A stretch of 64,000 bases of DNA from Stappia taiwanensis (GTDB taxonomy: Bacteria; Pseudomonadota; Alphaproteobacteria; Rhizobiales; Stappiaceae): the NCBI RefSeq assembly GCF_014635285.1, contig NZ_BMCR01000002.1:682001-746000 (forward strand), in the 5' to 3' direction. This document shows, piece by piece, positions 52,033-61,565 of the stretch. The stretch's first letter is position 1. Each line of letters opens with the position of its first letter. The translations under genes and the position numbers were made by a program. The notes beneath the pieces are model-generated. The model worked only from the letters and a program-made list of their open reading frames with translations, was not told where the DNA came from and did no database searches.

Positions 52033-54387
52033 CTAGCGCGTACCGCTCTGGGTCTGGCCGCGCGGCTCACGCGGCATGCGGAGCCCTTGTTCTGAAATGA
52101 TGTTCAACTGGATCTCGTTGGTGCCGCCGTAGATCGTCTCCGCTCGGCTGAACAGGTACATCTGCTGCAAGCGGGCAATCTCCGGCTCGGGCGCATGAAC
52201 GGCAGCCTCCGGCCCCAGCACGTCCATGGCCAGTTCCCCCAGCGAACGGTGCCAATTGGACCACTCGTATTTGTAGCCAAGCGCCTCGGGCCCCGCCTCG
52301 CCGCGTTCGACCGCGCCCAGCACCCGCAAGGCCCCATGGCGCATCGCCCGCAAGCCGGCCCAGGCCCGCCCCAACGCCTCGGCATGATCCATCGGTTCGC
52401 GCGCCTGACGCGCCAGCGCGACCACCGCCTCCAGTTCCCGCGCAAACCCCATCTGCTGGCCGAGGGTCGAGATGCCGCGTTCAAAGCCGAGGAGCGCCAT
52501 GGCAATGGCCCAGCCCTCGCCCGGTGCCCCGACCGCGTCCTCCGCCCTGGCCACCGCCCCGTCGAAGAAGACCTCGTTGAACTCGCATGCGCCGTTGATC
52601 TGCCGGATCGGACGGATGTCGATGCCCGGCTGGTCGAGCGGCATCAACAGGAGGATCAACCCGTCGCGGCCGGTCGCGCCCTCCTCGGCCCGGGCCAGCA
52701 CAAAGATCCAGTCGGACAGATGCGCCAGCGACGTCCAGGTCTTCTGCCCGTGGACGATCCAGTTGCCGCTTTCCGGATCGCGGCGCGCCCGGGTGCGCAA
52801 GGCAGCCAGATCCGACCCCGCCCCCGGTTCGGAATATCCTTGCGCCCAGAAGGTGGAGCCTTGCAGGATCCCCGGCAGAAAGCGCGCCTTCTGGTCCTCC
52901 GTCCCGAAGGCGGCGAGCGTCGGCGCCAGCAGCCCTTCGCCGATGTGGCCCATCCGCCCTGGTCCGCCGGCCCGGGCATATTCCTCGTTGAAGATCACCT
53001 GATCGCCGACCGACATGCCGCGCCCGCCGAGCGCCTCTGACAGCCCCAGGCCGACCCAGCCGCCCTCGGCCAGACGTTGTTCCCAGGCCTTGCGCAGCTC
53101 CGGGAGGGCATCGCCATCGCCGGCTCCACCGCGCCCGCGCAGCGGCTCGAACTCTCCTGTGAGGTTTTCCGCCATCCACCCGGCCACGGCTCGGCGCAGC
53201 CCCGTCTCCGCCTCACTTGCAGGGCCGCTGACGGGAAGCGCGGAAAGCCGCCCGTCGATCAGATCGAGACCGATCTGCCGAAAGGCCGCGACAGGACCAC
53301 CAGACAGCGCCCGCATGGCGGTGGCGCGCTTGAAGAACAGATGCGGCGCGTATTCAAAGGTCATGCCGACACCGCCATGAAGCTGGATCGCCTCGGCGCT
53401 GACGGCGAACAGCTCCTCGCAGGCCAGCGCCTGGGCGGCACGGGCCTCGGTCTCCGCCACACCATCTGTTGCCGGCGCGTGCGCGGACCGGTCGAAGCCC
53501 GCCGCCGCCCCGTCGATCAGCGCATCCAGCCGGTTCAGCCGCACGTAGAGATCGGCCATCCGATGCTTGATCGCCTGATAGGAAGCGATGCTGCGGCCGA
53601 ACTGGCGGCGCTCGGCGATATATTCAAGGGTCAACGTGAAGGCGCCCCGCGCGGCGCCGGTCATCTCGGCGGCGAGCACCAGCCGCGCCCGGTCGATGGC
53701 AGCGCGGCAGCGCCCGGCAAACGCGGTGCCCCGGTCGAGTACCGCACTTGCGGGAAGGCGCAGATCCTTCAGCTCCAGAACGCCCACCGGCTGGGTCGCA
53801 TCCATGGGCGCGCAAAGCTGCCGATGCCCCGACACCGTCTCGCCCTCCAGCGCGATCAGCAGCCGTTCACCGGCGCAGAGCGCCGGCACCAACACCAGAT
53901 CCGCCTCCATCAGATCCGGGATCGAGCCGCTTTGCCCTTCCAGGACATAGCCGTCCCCGGACTGTTCGGCCCAGAACACGGGCGCGTCCCAGCAGTCCCC
54001 GGCACCATGGCCGCCGTGGGCGAGCACGGCGCGCGCGGTACCGCTCGCAAGTCGCGCCAGCCATGCATCACGGCACAGACCGGGCGCAGCCGCCATCAGA
54101 ACCTGCCCGGCCAGCGCCACCGTGGAGACGAAGGGCACCGGCGCCAGCACCTTCCCCAACTCACGCCCAACCGTGACCAGCGCGCGCATGTCGACACCAA
54201 GACCGCCGCAAGCCTCCGGCAACCCGATGGCGGTGAACTGCAGCTCCTCGGCAATCCCCTGCCACAGCTCGCAAGCCTTCCCGCCATCCGACACCCGGAA
54301 GGCCGGCTCCAGCCCGCCGGCACGCTCCAGAAAGCGGGCCAGCGCATCGCGGATCATCATGTGTTCGTCGGTGGGTAGCGCGTCCAT
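52033..54387 (-). CDS. Fused double acyl-CoA dehydrogenase (IpdE1/E2-like)
   Basis: 784 residues, twice the normal length. The N-terminal half (about 1-385) is acyl-CoA dehydrogenase-like with FGRSIASYQAIKHRMADL and QLHGGVGMTFEY. The C-terminal half (about 400-784) carries the FAD-contact GYSEPGAGSDLAALRTRA, KTWTSLAHL and the ending ETIYGGTNEIQLNIISEQ. Steroid catabolism uses alpha2-beta2 heterotetramers encoded by adjacent fadE genes; here both partners appear to be one polypeptide. It probably dehydrogenates a HIP- or ring-opened CoA ester. Start 54387 was chosen at the first family-like Met. Confidence 0.85.
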   Translation of the reverse strand: MDALPTDEHMMIRDALARFLERAGGLEPAFRVSDGGKACELWQGIAEELQFTAIGLPEACGGLGVDMRALVTVGRELGKVLAPVPFVSTVALAGQVLMAAAPGLCRDAWLARLASGTARAVLAHGGHGAGDCWDAPVFWAEQSGDGYVLEGQSGSIPDLMEADLVLVPALCAGERLLIALEGETVSGHRQLCAPMDATQPVGVLELKDLRLPASAVLDRGTAFAGRCRAAIDRARLVLAAEMTGAARGAFTLTLEYIAERRQFGRSIASYQAIKHRMADLYVRLNRLDALIDGAAAGFDRSAHAPATDGVAETEARAAQALACEELFAVSAEAIQLHGGVGMTFEYAPHLFFKRATAMRALSGGPVAAFRQIGLDLIDGRLSALPVSGPASEAETGLRRAVAGWMAENLTGEFEPLRGRGGAGDGDALPELRKAWEQRLAEGGWVGLGLSEALGGRGMSVGDQVIFNEEYARAGGPGRMGHIGEGLLAPTLAAFGTEDQKARFLPGILQGSTFWAQGYSEPGAGSDLAALRTRARRDPESGNWIVHGQKTWTSLAHLSDWIFVLARAEEGATGRDGLILLLMPLDQPGIDIRPIRQINGACEFNEVFFDGAVARAEDAVGAPGEGWAIAMALLGFERGISTLGQQMGFARELEAVVALARQAREPMDHAEALGRAWAGLRAMRHGALRVLGAVERGEAGPEALGYKYEWSNWHRSLGELAMDVLGPEAAVHAPEPEIARLQQMYLFSRAETIYGGTNEIQLNIISEQGLRMPREPRGQTQSGTR

Positions 54388-54590
54388 CGGTCGTCCCGGA
54401 TCTGTCCTGTTCTGCCTTCCATCAGCCACGCCGAGCGCGGTGCCGCATCGTCCAAATGCAGGATGGAGGCTCGATACGCGGCGCGCAATCCACCGGCGCG
54501 ACAATCCTTGCGCGCAGCCGCCGCGCCTCTCGAACGCAAAAGGGCCGCCCGGAGGCGGCCCGTGGTCTCGATTTCACAAGAGAGCGTGCT

Positions 54591-55784
54591 TCAATCGCAC
54601 TTGGCCCGTTCGGTCAGCCCATCCTCGCGCGGGGCAAAGGCGTTCTTGACCACCACCAGCGTTTTCGACGAGGGCAGGAAATGGGTTTCGCTGCTGGCAG
54701 AAAAGGTTCCGAGCATGTTGTCCATCGAGGCCGCATTCGCCTCGAGCCAGGCAGCGACCTTGTCGCCGTCGGTCGAGCCCGCCCCCTCGATCGCCGCCTT
54801 CACGATGAAGGGCTCGATGTAATAGGGAATGATGGAGGAACTGCCGCCAAGCCGCTCCAGATCACTCACCGTCTCCTTGGCGCGCTTGTCGAACCGGGCA
54901 TAGGCGGAGGCTCCGACCGGATCCCCCTCGCAATAGGTCATGCCGACGAATTGCACGCTGTTGACCCCCTCGAAGGCCTCCTGCCCAAGGATCTTGGCAT
55001 TGCCGACGGAGAAGTTGGTCATGGTCAGACTGCCGAACACCGGCACGTCCCAGCCGATTTCATCCCGGTTTTGCAGGAACTTGCGCGCGTCGTCGCCAAG
55101 CGAATTGATGATCAGCACGGCCTCCGCGCCGCTGGAGCGCAGCGAGAAGAGCTGCGGGGTCATGTCTTCAGTGCGAAAGGCGAACTCCTGCACCTCGACC
55201 GGCTCCAGCTCACGGGACTTCAGGTAGCGGATCATCTCCGCGACCGCATCCTTCGACATGCCGCCATTGTCGGAGATGATCGCCAGCTTGGTCAGCCCCA
55301 GCACGTCGATCGCATAATCGATGTTGGGGATCATCTGAGCCAGACCGGTCGGCGAGTTGGAGAAATGATAGGGCGCGGCCTGCGGCGTCAGCGTTGCCGA
55401 GGAGGCGGCGGTGATCTGCGGCAGGTTCGCCGCCGTCGTCACTGCGGTGACCGGGATCACCTCCTGGCTGGTCACCGGGCCGACCATCGCCTCGATCCCT
55501 TCATTCTCGATCAGGCGCCGGGCCTCGCCCAAGGCATGGGTCGGATCCGTCAGGGTATCGGCGAGAATGAATTCCACCGGACGGCCGGCAATCCCCCCTT
55601 GGGCGTTGATGTCTTCCACCGCCATGCGCCAACCGATTTCCGCCACCTTGCCGATCGAGGCGCCGTTGCCGGTCAGCGAGACCATCCCGCCGAGCTTCAG
55701 CGGCTCCTGCGCGCCGGCCTGCGTCGATGCCAGGCCGAACGCCATCGCGGCGCACAGTCCCAGCCACTTTCTGTTCCGATCCAT
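54591..55784 (-). CDS. Branched-chain-type ABC substrate-binding protein (orphan)
   Basis: 397 residues. A signal peptide (1-25, AGA before QEPLKLG) precedes a Peripla_BP_6/LivJ-like type I binding fold starting KLGGMVSLTGNGASIGKVAEIG. No ABC permease or ATPase genes lie in the cluster, so it must use components encoded elsewhere or act with another system. Its place between fadE-like and fadD3-like genes suggests a steroid-derived carboxylate or an aromatic acid as ligand (inference). Confidence 0.85.
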   Translation of the reverse strand: MDRNRKWLGLCAAMAFGLASTQAGAQEPLKLGGMVSLTGNGASIGKVAEIGWRMAVEDINAQGGIAGRPVEFILADTLTDPTHALGEARRLIENEGIEAMVGPVTSQEVIPVTAVTTAANLPQITAASSATLTPQAAPYHFSNSPTGLAQMIPNIDYAIDVLGLTKLAIISDNGGMSKDAVAEMIRYLKSRELEPVEVQEFAFRTEDMTPQLFSLRSSGAEAVLIINSLGDDARKFLQNRDEIGWDVPVFGSLTMTNFSVGNAKILGQEAFEGVNSVQFVGMTYCEGDPVGASAYARFDKRAKETVSDLERLGGSSSIIPYYIEPFIVKAAIEGAGSTDGDKVAAWLEANAASMDNMLGTFSASSETHFLPSSKTLVVVKNAFAPREDGLTERAKCD

Positions 55785-55862
55785 GAATCTCCTCCTCCTT
55801 CAGGCCTCTGGTCTTGTCTTCTTGTTCCAGTCCTCGTCTCGCGGCACGCCCCCTCCCGGGCC

Positions 55863-57435
55863 TCAGGCTTCCGCCATTTTTCGCGCCGCGATTTCTTCCC
55901 GCAAAAGCGTTTTTTGCACCTTTCCCTGCGCGCTCATCGGCAACGAGGTCCGGATCTCCACCGCGCGCGGGCACTTGAAATTCGCCATGTTGTCCCTCGC
56001 CCAGGCGATGATCTCCTCCTCGCTGGCGGTCTTGCCCGGGCGCAGAATGACAAACGCCCGCCCCACCTCGCCGAGCCGCTCATCGGGCACGCCGATCACC
56101 GAAACCACGCCAATGGCCGGATGGCCGCTGAGAATGCGTTCGATTTCCGCCGGATAGCAGTTGAACCCGCCGGTGATGTACATGTCCTTCAGCCGATCCT
56201 CGATCCGCAGGTTTCCTTGCGCGTCGAAGACCCCGATGTCGCCCGGTCTCCATGGTGGCCGCCGGATCCTCGAAATAGCCCTTCATCACCATGTCGCCGC
56301 GGATCACCACCTCGCCCGGCTGGCCGGCGGCCAAGAGCGCGCCATCCGCGCCCATGATCCGGACCTCGGTATCGGGCATCGCCTTGCCGGCGGTGCTGGC
56401 GATCACCGCATCCGGATCGGTGTAGGAGCACATGGTGCCAAAGCCGCCGCACTCGGTCAGGCCGTAGCCGCTGACCACCCCCTCAAAGCCGAGATCCTCG
56501 CGCATGCGCCGGACGAGAACTTCCGGCACCACCGCCCCGCCGGTCACGCCAAGGCGCAGGCTGCGTGTGTCGAACTCCGCCCGCTGCGGATGCTGCAACA
56601 TGCCGTGAAAGATCGCCGGCGGTCCGGGAATGACGGTGATGCCGCTGTCCTGCACCCGCTGTAGGATCTCGCCCGCGTCATAGGTCAGGTGCGGGATCAG
56701 CACCGCGCCGCGCATCATCGACACGATGGCGCCGCAGCGATAGCCGAAGGCATGAAAGAACGGCGGAATGATCAGCACCCGGTCATGCTCACGCACCCCG
56801 ACCCGGCTCGCCCAGCCATCGATGCCGCGCAGACACTGGCGATGGGCGTACATCACCCCCTTAGGATAGCCCGTGGTGCCGGAGGTGAACAGCATGTCGC
56901 ACAAATCGTCCGGGCCGACCTCGGCCTCGCGCGCGGCCAGCTCCGCGTCGCTGACGCTGTCGCCTGCGGCAAGAAACTCCGCCCAGTCGCGATCCCCGCC
57001 GCGCGGCCCTTCAAGCACGACCACCTGACGCAGCAGCGCCCGCGTTTCCTGTTGCAACTGGTCGGGATAGTAGCGGTCGAGAAACGTGCCCACCGAGAAC
57101 AGCAGGGATGTGCCGCTGCGTGTCACCAGATCGGCGATTTCCCCCCCCTTGAAGCGGGTGCTGGCCGGCACCAGTACGGCGCCGGCGCTGACAAGACCGA
57201 GCGCGGTCACGAACCAGCGCCAGCCGTTCGGCGCCCAGATCATCACCCGATCGCCCTTTTCCACCCCCGCTGCGATCATCGCCTTGGCCATCCGCCGGCG
57301 CAGGGCATCGAGCTCGATGAAGGAGAGGCAGAGGTCCCCATCCTCGACCGCCCGCCGCTCGCCATAAACTTCGGCGGCCCGCGCGCACAGGGCCGGGATC
57401 GTGGAAAAGCTCCAGTTGTCGTCTTCAGTAATCAT
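55863..57435 (-). pseudogene. fadD3: FadD3-like acyl-CoA synthetase, frameshifted
   Basis: An AMP-forming CoA ligase of about 523 residues if read through one frameshift. The first frame (to 56080) has the P-loop LFTSGTTGYPKG, GYGLTECGG and GYFEDPAAT, then METG followed by nonsense. The second frame resumes with [26 protein letters not shown] and the catalytic-lysine region GKVQK near the end. The error is one extra G in a GGG run at 56242-56244: removing it restores TGD and the whole C-terminus. In the HIP pathway FadD3 attaches CoA to HIP, the first step. A sequencing error is possible. Confidence 0.85.
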
Positions 57436-57510
57436 CTGGCTACCTGTTCGGGGCCGGCGGCTTCAGCACCGCCGGCCTTGGAATTGCGTAAAACAAATTA
57501 CGAGGACGCC

Positions 57511-58947
57511 TCAGGCGGTCTCCGCCAGCACGACCCTTGGCGCCGTTGCCACGTAAAGACCATCGATGGCGGCATTCTTCTGCAGGAAACTCAAGCCGTT
57601 GAGCGCGTCCATGAACTGCATGTTCTGCTCCCGCGTCTCATCGCCGAATTCTCCGGCACCGCGGCGCATATCGACCCCCTGGCGCAGCTTTTCGGCCACT
57701 TTCTTCGCAACCACCTCGCCGTATTGCCCGTCGCGCACCTCCTCGAAATCGGCGCCGCCGGACACGATGCTGACAAACGCCTTCTTCATCTCGCCGTCGG
57801 CGTAGTCCTTCGACGTGAGACGCTGGGCTTCCCAGAAATACCCGTCCTGCCCCCGGCCCAGATCGTAGAAGGAAGACACCAGCATCAGAAAGCGCAAATA
57901 GGCCTGGCGATAGCTGGTCTCGAAGAAGTTGACGGCCCGGTCCTCGGCCACTTCGCCCTTCAGCACACTGGCGATGCAGGCACCGGCGATCAGGCTTGAG
58001 ACCATCGCCAGATGAACCCCGCTCGACAGCAGCGGATCGAGGAAACAGGCCGCATCGCCGCACATGAAATAGCCGGGACCGGAGAACCGGTCCGAGGTGT
58101 AGGAGTAGTCCGTTTCCATCCGCACCTCGCGGCGCTCGGCCTTCTCCAGAATGATCTTCGCTTCGGGGTTTTGCTGCAGGGTGCGGTCGTAGATTTCCTC
58201 GTTGCTGCGCCCGGCGGCCCGCTCCTTTCGCAACTGGTCATGGGTCAGAACGATGCCGACGCTGACCGTCCCGTCATGCAGCGGAATGAACCAGATCCAG
58301 CCGGCCTCGATCGAGATGATCCGGGTGGAGCCCTCCGGCAGGTCGTCGTAGGTGAGGTGGCTGTCCGTCCAGTAGGACCAGATCGCCACGTTCTTGAACG
58401 CCTCGTGAAAATGCCGGCTCTTGGTGTGTTCATTGGCAAGCACACCGCTGCGCCCGGAGCAGTCGACCAGATACTTGAAGCCGATCGTCCCCTTGCTGTC
58501 CTTGGTCCGGTCGTGGAAATCGGCGCTGACCGCACGCCCGTTCTCGAAGTTGATCTTCGTGACCTTGACGTTCTGATGCACGCTGGCGCCGGTCTCGGCG
58601 GCATGATTGAGCAGGATTTCGTCGAACTCCGACCGCTTCACCTGATAGGAATGGGTTGGCGCGCCTTCCACCTCATCGAACCGGAACGACCACTTCTCGT
58701 TGCCCCAGTTGAAGTAGCCGCCGGGCTTTTCGACAAAGCCATGCGTCTTCAGCTTTTCCCCCGCACCGATGATGTCGATCATCGGCATCAATGAGGCGAG
58801 CAGGGACTCGCCGATGTGATACCTGGGAAAGATATCGCGCTCCAGAACGTTGGTCTTGATGCCGTTCTTTGCCAGAATGGTCGCCACCGTCGATCCGGCC
58901 GGACCGCCGCCAATGACAAGAACGTCCGTTTCATAATGCTTCATCAC
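57511..58947 (-). CDS. Flavin-dependent halogenase-like protein
   Basis: 478 residues. The FADH-binding motif GGGPAGS (13-19) is followed by FPRYHIGESLL (40-50), and WIWFIP (217-222) matches the W-x-W-x-I-P motif that separates flavin-dependent halogenases from monooxygenases. GDAACFLDPLLSSG (297-310) is the second FAD motif. The architecture resembles halogenases acting on carrier-bound or free phenolic/pyrrole substrates, but relatives with other roles (geranylgeranyl-reductase-like) exist. No flavin reductase is adjacent. An AT-rich leader (about 58980-59080) probably holds its own promoter. Confidence 0.72.
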   Translation of the reverse strand: MMKHYETDVLVIGGGPAGSTVATILAKNGIKTNVLERDIFPRYHIGESLLASLMPMIDIIGAGEKLKTHGFVEKPGGYFNWGNEKWSFRFDEVEGAPTHSYQVKRSEFDEILLNHAAETGASVHQNVKVTKINFENGRAVSADFHDRTKDSKGTIGFKYLVDCSGRSGVLANEHTKSRHFHEAFKNVAIWSYWTDSHLTYDDLPEGSTRIISIEAGWIWFIPLHDGTVSVGIVLTHDQLRKERAAGRSNEEIYDRTLQQNPEAKIILEKAERREVRMETDYSYTSDRFSGPGYFMCGDAACFLDPLLSSGVHLAMVSSLIAGACIASVLKGEVAEDRAVNFFETSYRQAYLRFLMLVSSFYDLGRGQDGYFWEAQRLTSKDYADGEMKKAFVSIVSGGADFEEVRDGQYGEVVAKKVAEKLRQGVDMRRGAGEFGDETREQNMQFMDALNGLSFLQKNAAIDGLYVATAPRVVLAETA

Positions 58948-59108
58948 GATCTCCTGCGTGAATTCCTCTGAAAAGCGCAGATTGAGAAAGCGGACCTGAA
59001 TTCAATTTTCTTATATTTTTGACTGTTCTTTCCCGAACCTACACAATGAACTCTATTCCCGGCGTCAAAAGCTGCATCGTCTGTTTGGGTGAACCTCAAG
59101 TCTTGACC

Positions 59109-59132
59109 GCCCGCCCCCCGGCGGGGGCGGGC
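59109..59132. terminator. GC-rich hairpin after the SMP-30-like gene
   Basis: A perfect 10-bp stem (GCCCGCCCCC and complement) with a CGGC loop but no T tract. It lies 14 bases past the end of the SMP-30-like gene and before the halogenase promoter. Confidence 0.4.
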
Positions 59133-59145
59133 GCCGAGCGAGGCG

Positions 59146-60162
59146 TTACCAGAGCGGCGCGCCAAGCTTCCGGCAGGCGATCGAATTCGCCTTCTCCTCC
59201 GGCAGGTGCTTGAAGAAGTTGAGATTGGTGACGCAGATATCCTCCGCGCCAAAGGCAAGGCTGGCCGGCGCGCCGAGCGGTGCCTGCAGCGGATTACCGA
59301 GTTGCTCGCGCTTGCGCGCATCCGGGCTCACCTTCCAGATTTCGCTGCGCAGGGTCTCCGTCAGGTAGAAATTCCCCTCCGCATCGACCTCCAGCCCATC
59401 CATGTTGTCATAGCCGAAGGTCAGCATCTCGGCCTTGCCCGCGCTGCCATCGGCATTGATCGGCACCTTGACCAGCATCGGGATCCCGCCCGTCACGCCA
59501 AACAGCGCGCTTTCATCGCCAGCCAGGGCAATGCCGTTGACCCCCACCGGATAGCCGCTCAGGCTCTTGTCCCCGGGGCTGAACAACGGGTCCTTCGACC
59601 ACAGAACGGCGGATTTTTCCTTCGGGTCGATCTTCCAGATCGCCTGCAGGCTGAGATCGGAGAGGTAGATGCTGCCGTCCGAGGCGATCACCGGATCGTC
59701 GGGGAAGCAGAACGGGTAGCCGTCCGCGCGGGTCACCACCGGCTCAACGGTGCCGGTGGACAGGCTCACCGCATACAGTCCCGACCGGGTCACGGTTGCA
59801 TCACCGCAGGCCTCGACGGAAAGCTTGGCCTTGGCCGGCCAGGGAAAGCGTTTGGAATACTCGGAAAACGCGACATAAAGTTTGTCCGCACCGTCCCAGT
59901 CGATGCCGACGGTGCTGCCCTTGGCCGAGCCGATCACCGTCCGCAGATCGGCGACCTTTCTGACAGTCCCGTCCTTGGCGACCTGCATGACATGACCGGA
60001 GTGAAACAGGCTGACGTAGAACCCACCCTTGCCATCGGCGACAAGCCCTTCCGGCGCATCGTCGAATTGCGCCAGAATGCGCCATTCGGATGCGGCCGCC
60101 GGCACCAGGCCTGAGGACATGGACAGGAGAAATACGGAAAGAAATACAAGGCAGCGCGACAT
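59146..60162 (-). CDS. Secreted SMP-30/beta-propeller-like protein
   Basis: 338 residues. A signal peptide (1-24, VPAAA before SEW) is followed by repeated propeller strands with the pattern D-G-x-x-x-Y/L-S (SDGSIYLSDLSLQAIWKID, AEGNFYLTETLRSEIWKV). This suits the SMP-30/gluconolactonase/strictosidine-synthase-like group. Periplasmic lactonase or binding function is possible; the metal-site residues could not be fixed by eye. Start 60162 has GGGAGGGG upstream. It is divergent from fadA6. Confidence 0.72.
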   Translation of the reverse strand: MSRCLVFLSVFLLSMSSGLVPAAASEWRILAQFDDAPEGLVADGKGGFYVSLFHSGHVMQVAKDGTVRKVADLRTVIGSAKGSTVGIDWDGADKLYVAFSEYSKRFPWPAKAKLSVEACGDATVTRSGLYAVSLSTGTVEPVVTRADGYPFCFPDDPVIASDGSIYLSDLSLQAIWKIDPKEKSAVLWSKDPLFSPGDKSLSGYPVGVNGIALAGDESALFGVTGGIPMLVKVPINADGSAGKAEMLTFGYDNMDGLEVDAEGNFYLTETLRSEIWKVSPDARKREQLGNPLQAPLGAPASLAFGAEDICVTNLNFFKHLPEEKANSIACRKLGAPLW

Positions 60163-60369
60163 GAACCCCTCCCTTTTCGCAAGATGCACGTCAGGATTGG
60201 TCATTCCACCGCCGACCGCATCGTCTGTTCGGGTGAGCGCACGGCGGAGGTGGCGGCCCGTCTTGTTGCCGGCTCGTCTCTTCGCCAGATCGTCTCTTCG
60301 GATGATTGTCGGTGCCCGGTAGGTGGTTAGGGTTTCGGCAACTGGTGCTTTTCTGGAGAGGTTCGAACA

Positions 60370-61521
60370 ATGCCCGAAGCCTATATCGTCGACGCCGTGC
60401 GCACCCCCATCGGCCGCAAGAAGGGATCGCTCGCCACTCTGCATTCGGCCGATCTCGGCGCGCATCCGATCAAGGCGCTGATGGCGCGGACCGGCATCGA
60501 TCCGGCCGCCGTCGACGATGTGATCTATGGCTGCACGGAAACCATCGGCTCGCAGGCCGGGGATATCGCCCGCACCTGCTGGCTGGTCGCGGGCCTGCCC
60601 GATCATGTGCCCGGCGTCACCGTCGACCGGCAATGCGGCTCGTCGCAGCAGGCAATCCATTTCGCCGCGCAAGGGGTGATGAGCGGCACCCAGGATCTGG
60701 TCGTCGCCGGCGGCGTGCAGAGCCTCAACACCATCCCCATCGGTGCGGCCATGACGGTGGGCGCCCAGTTCGGCTACCCCGATCCTTTCCGTACCTCACC
60801 GGGTTGGCTTGCCCGCTATGGCGATCAGGAGGTGAGCCAGTTCCGCGCCGCCGAGATGATCGCCGAAAAGTGGAACTCCTCACGCGCGGAGATGGAGACA
60901 TTCGCACTGGAGAGCCATCGGCGCGCCATCGCCGCCATCGACGGCGGCCTGTTCCGCGACGAAATCGCCCCGATCAATGGCTTTGCGGTGGATGAGCCGC
61001 CGCGCCGCGATACCTCGCTGGAGAAAATGGCGGGGCTCGAACCGCTGATCGAGGGCGGGCGCGTCCATGCCGGCGTCGCCAGCCAGAACAGCGATGCCTC
61101 CGCCGCGCTGCTGATCGCCTCCGAACGGGCGGTCAAGGACCATGGCCTGACGCCGCGCGCGCGCATTCATCATCTGTCCGTGCGCGGCGCCGACCCGGTC
61201 TGGATGCTGACCGCCCCGATCCCGGCGACTCGATACGCGCTGGAAAAGACCGGCATGAAGATCGCCGATTTCGACCTGTTCGAGTGCAACGAGGCCTTCG
61301 CCTCGATTCCCATGGCCTGGATGAAGGATCTCGACATTCCCCATGAGCGGGTCAACGTCAATGGCGGCGCCATCGCCCTTGGCCATCCGCTTGGCGCCAC
61401 CGGCGCCCGGCTGATGACCTCGATGCTGCATGAGCTCGAACGCCGCAAGGGCCGCTATGCCCTGCAGACCATGTGCGAGGGCGGCGGCCAGTCCAACGTG
61501 ACCATCATCGAGCGACTTTGA
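60370..61521 (+). CDS. fadA6: Steroid-pathway thiolase FadA6
   Basis: 383 residues. Active-site Cys in VDRQCGSSQQA (about residue 90), the NEAFA motif (CNEAFASIP), catalytic His in GGAIALGHPLGATGARL (about residue 343) and the second Cys in MCEGGGQ complete the thiolase set. FadA6 performs the thiolytic step on ring-opened MOODA-CoA-type intermediates in HIP catabolism. A promoter lies in the 207-base gap shared with the SMP-30-like gene. Confidence 0.85.
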   Translation: MPEAYIVDAVRTPIGRKKGSLATLHSADLGAHPIKALMARTGIDPAAVDDVIYGCTETIGSQAGDIARTCWLVAGLPDHVPGVTVDRQCGSSQQAIHFAAQGVMSGTQDLVVAGGVQSLNTIPIGAAMTVGAQFGYPDPFRTSPGWLARYGDQEVSQFRAAEMIAEKWNSSRAEMETFALESHRRAIAAIDGGLFRDEIAPINGFAVDEPPRRDTSLEKMAGLEPLIEGGRVHAGVASQNSDASAALLIASERAVKDHGLTPRARIHHLSVRGADPVWMLTAPIPATRYALEKTGMKIADFDLFECNEAFASIPMAWMKDLDIPHERVNVNGGAIALGHPLGATGARLMTSMLHELERRKGRYALQTMCEGGGQSNVTIIERL

Positions 61522-61565
61522 CCGATGCCCATCGTCCACCTGTTTCACCAGAGGAGCCCGACCCC

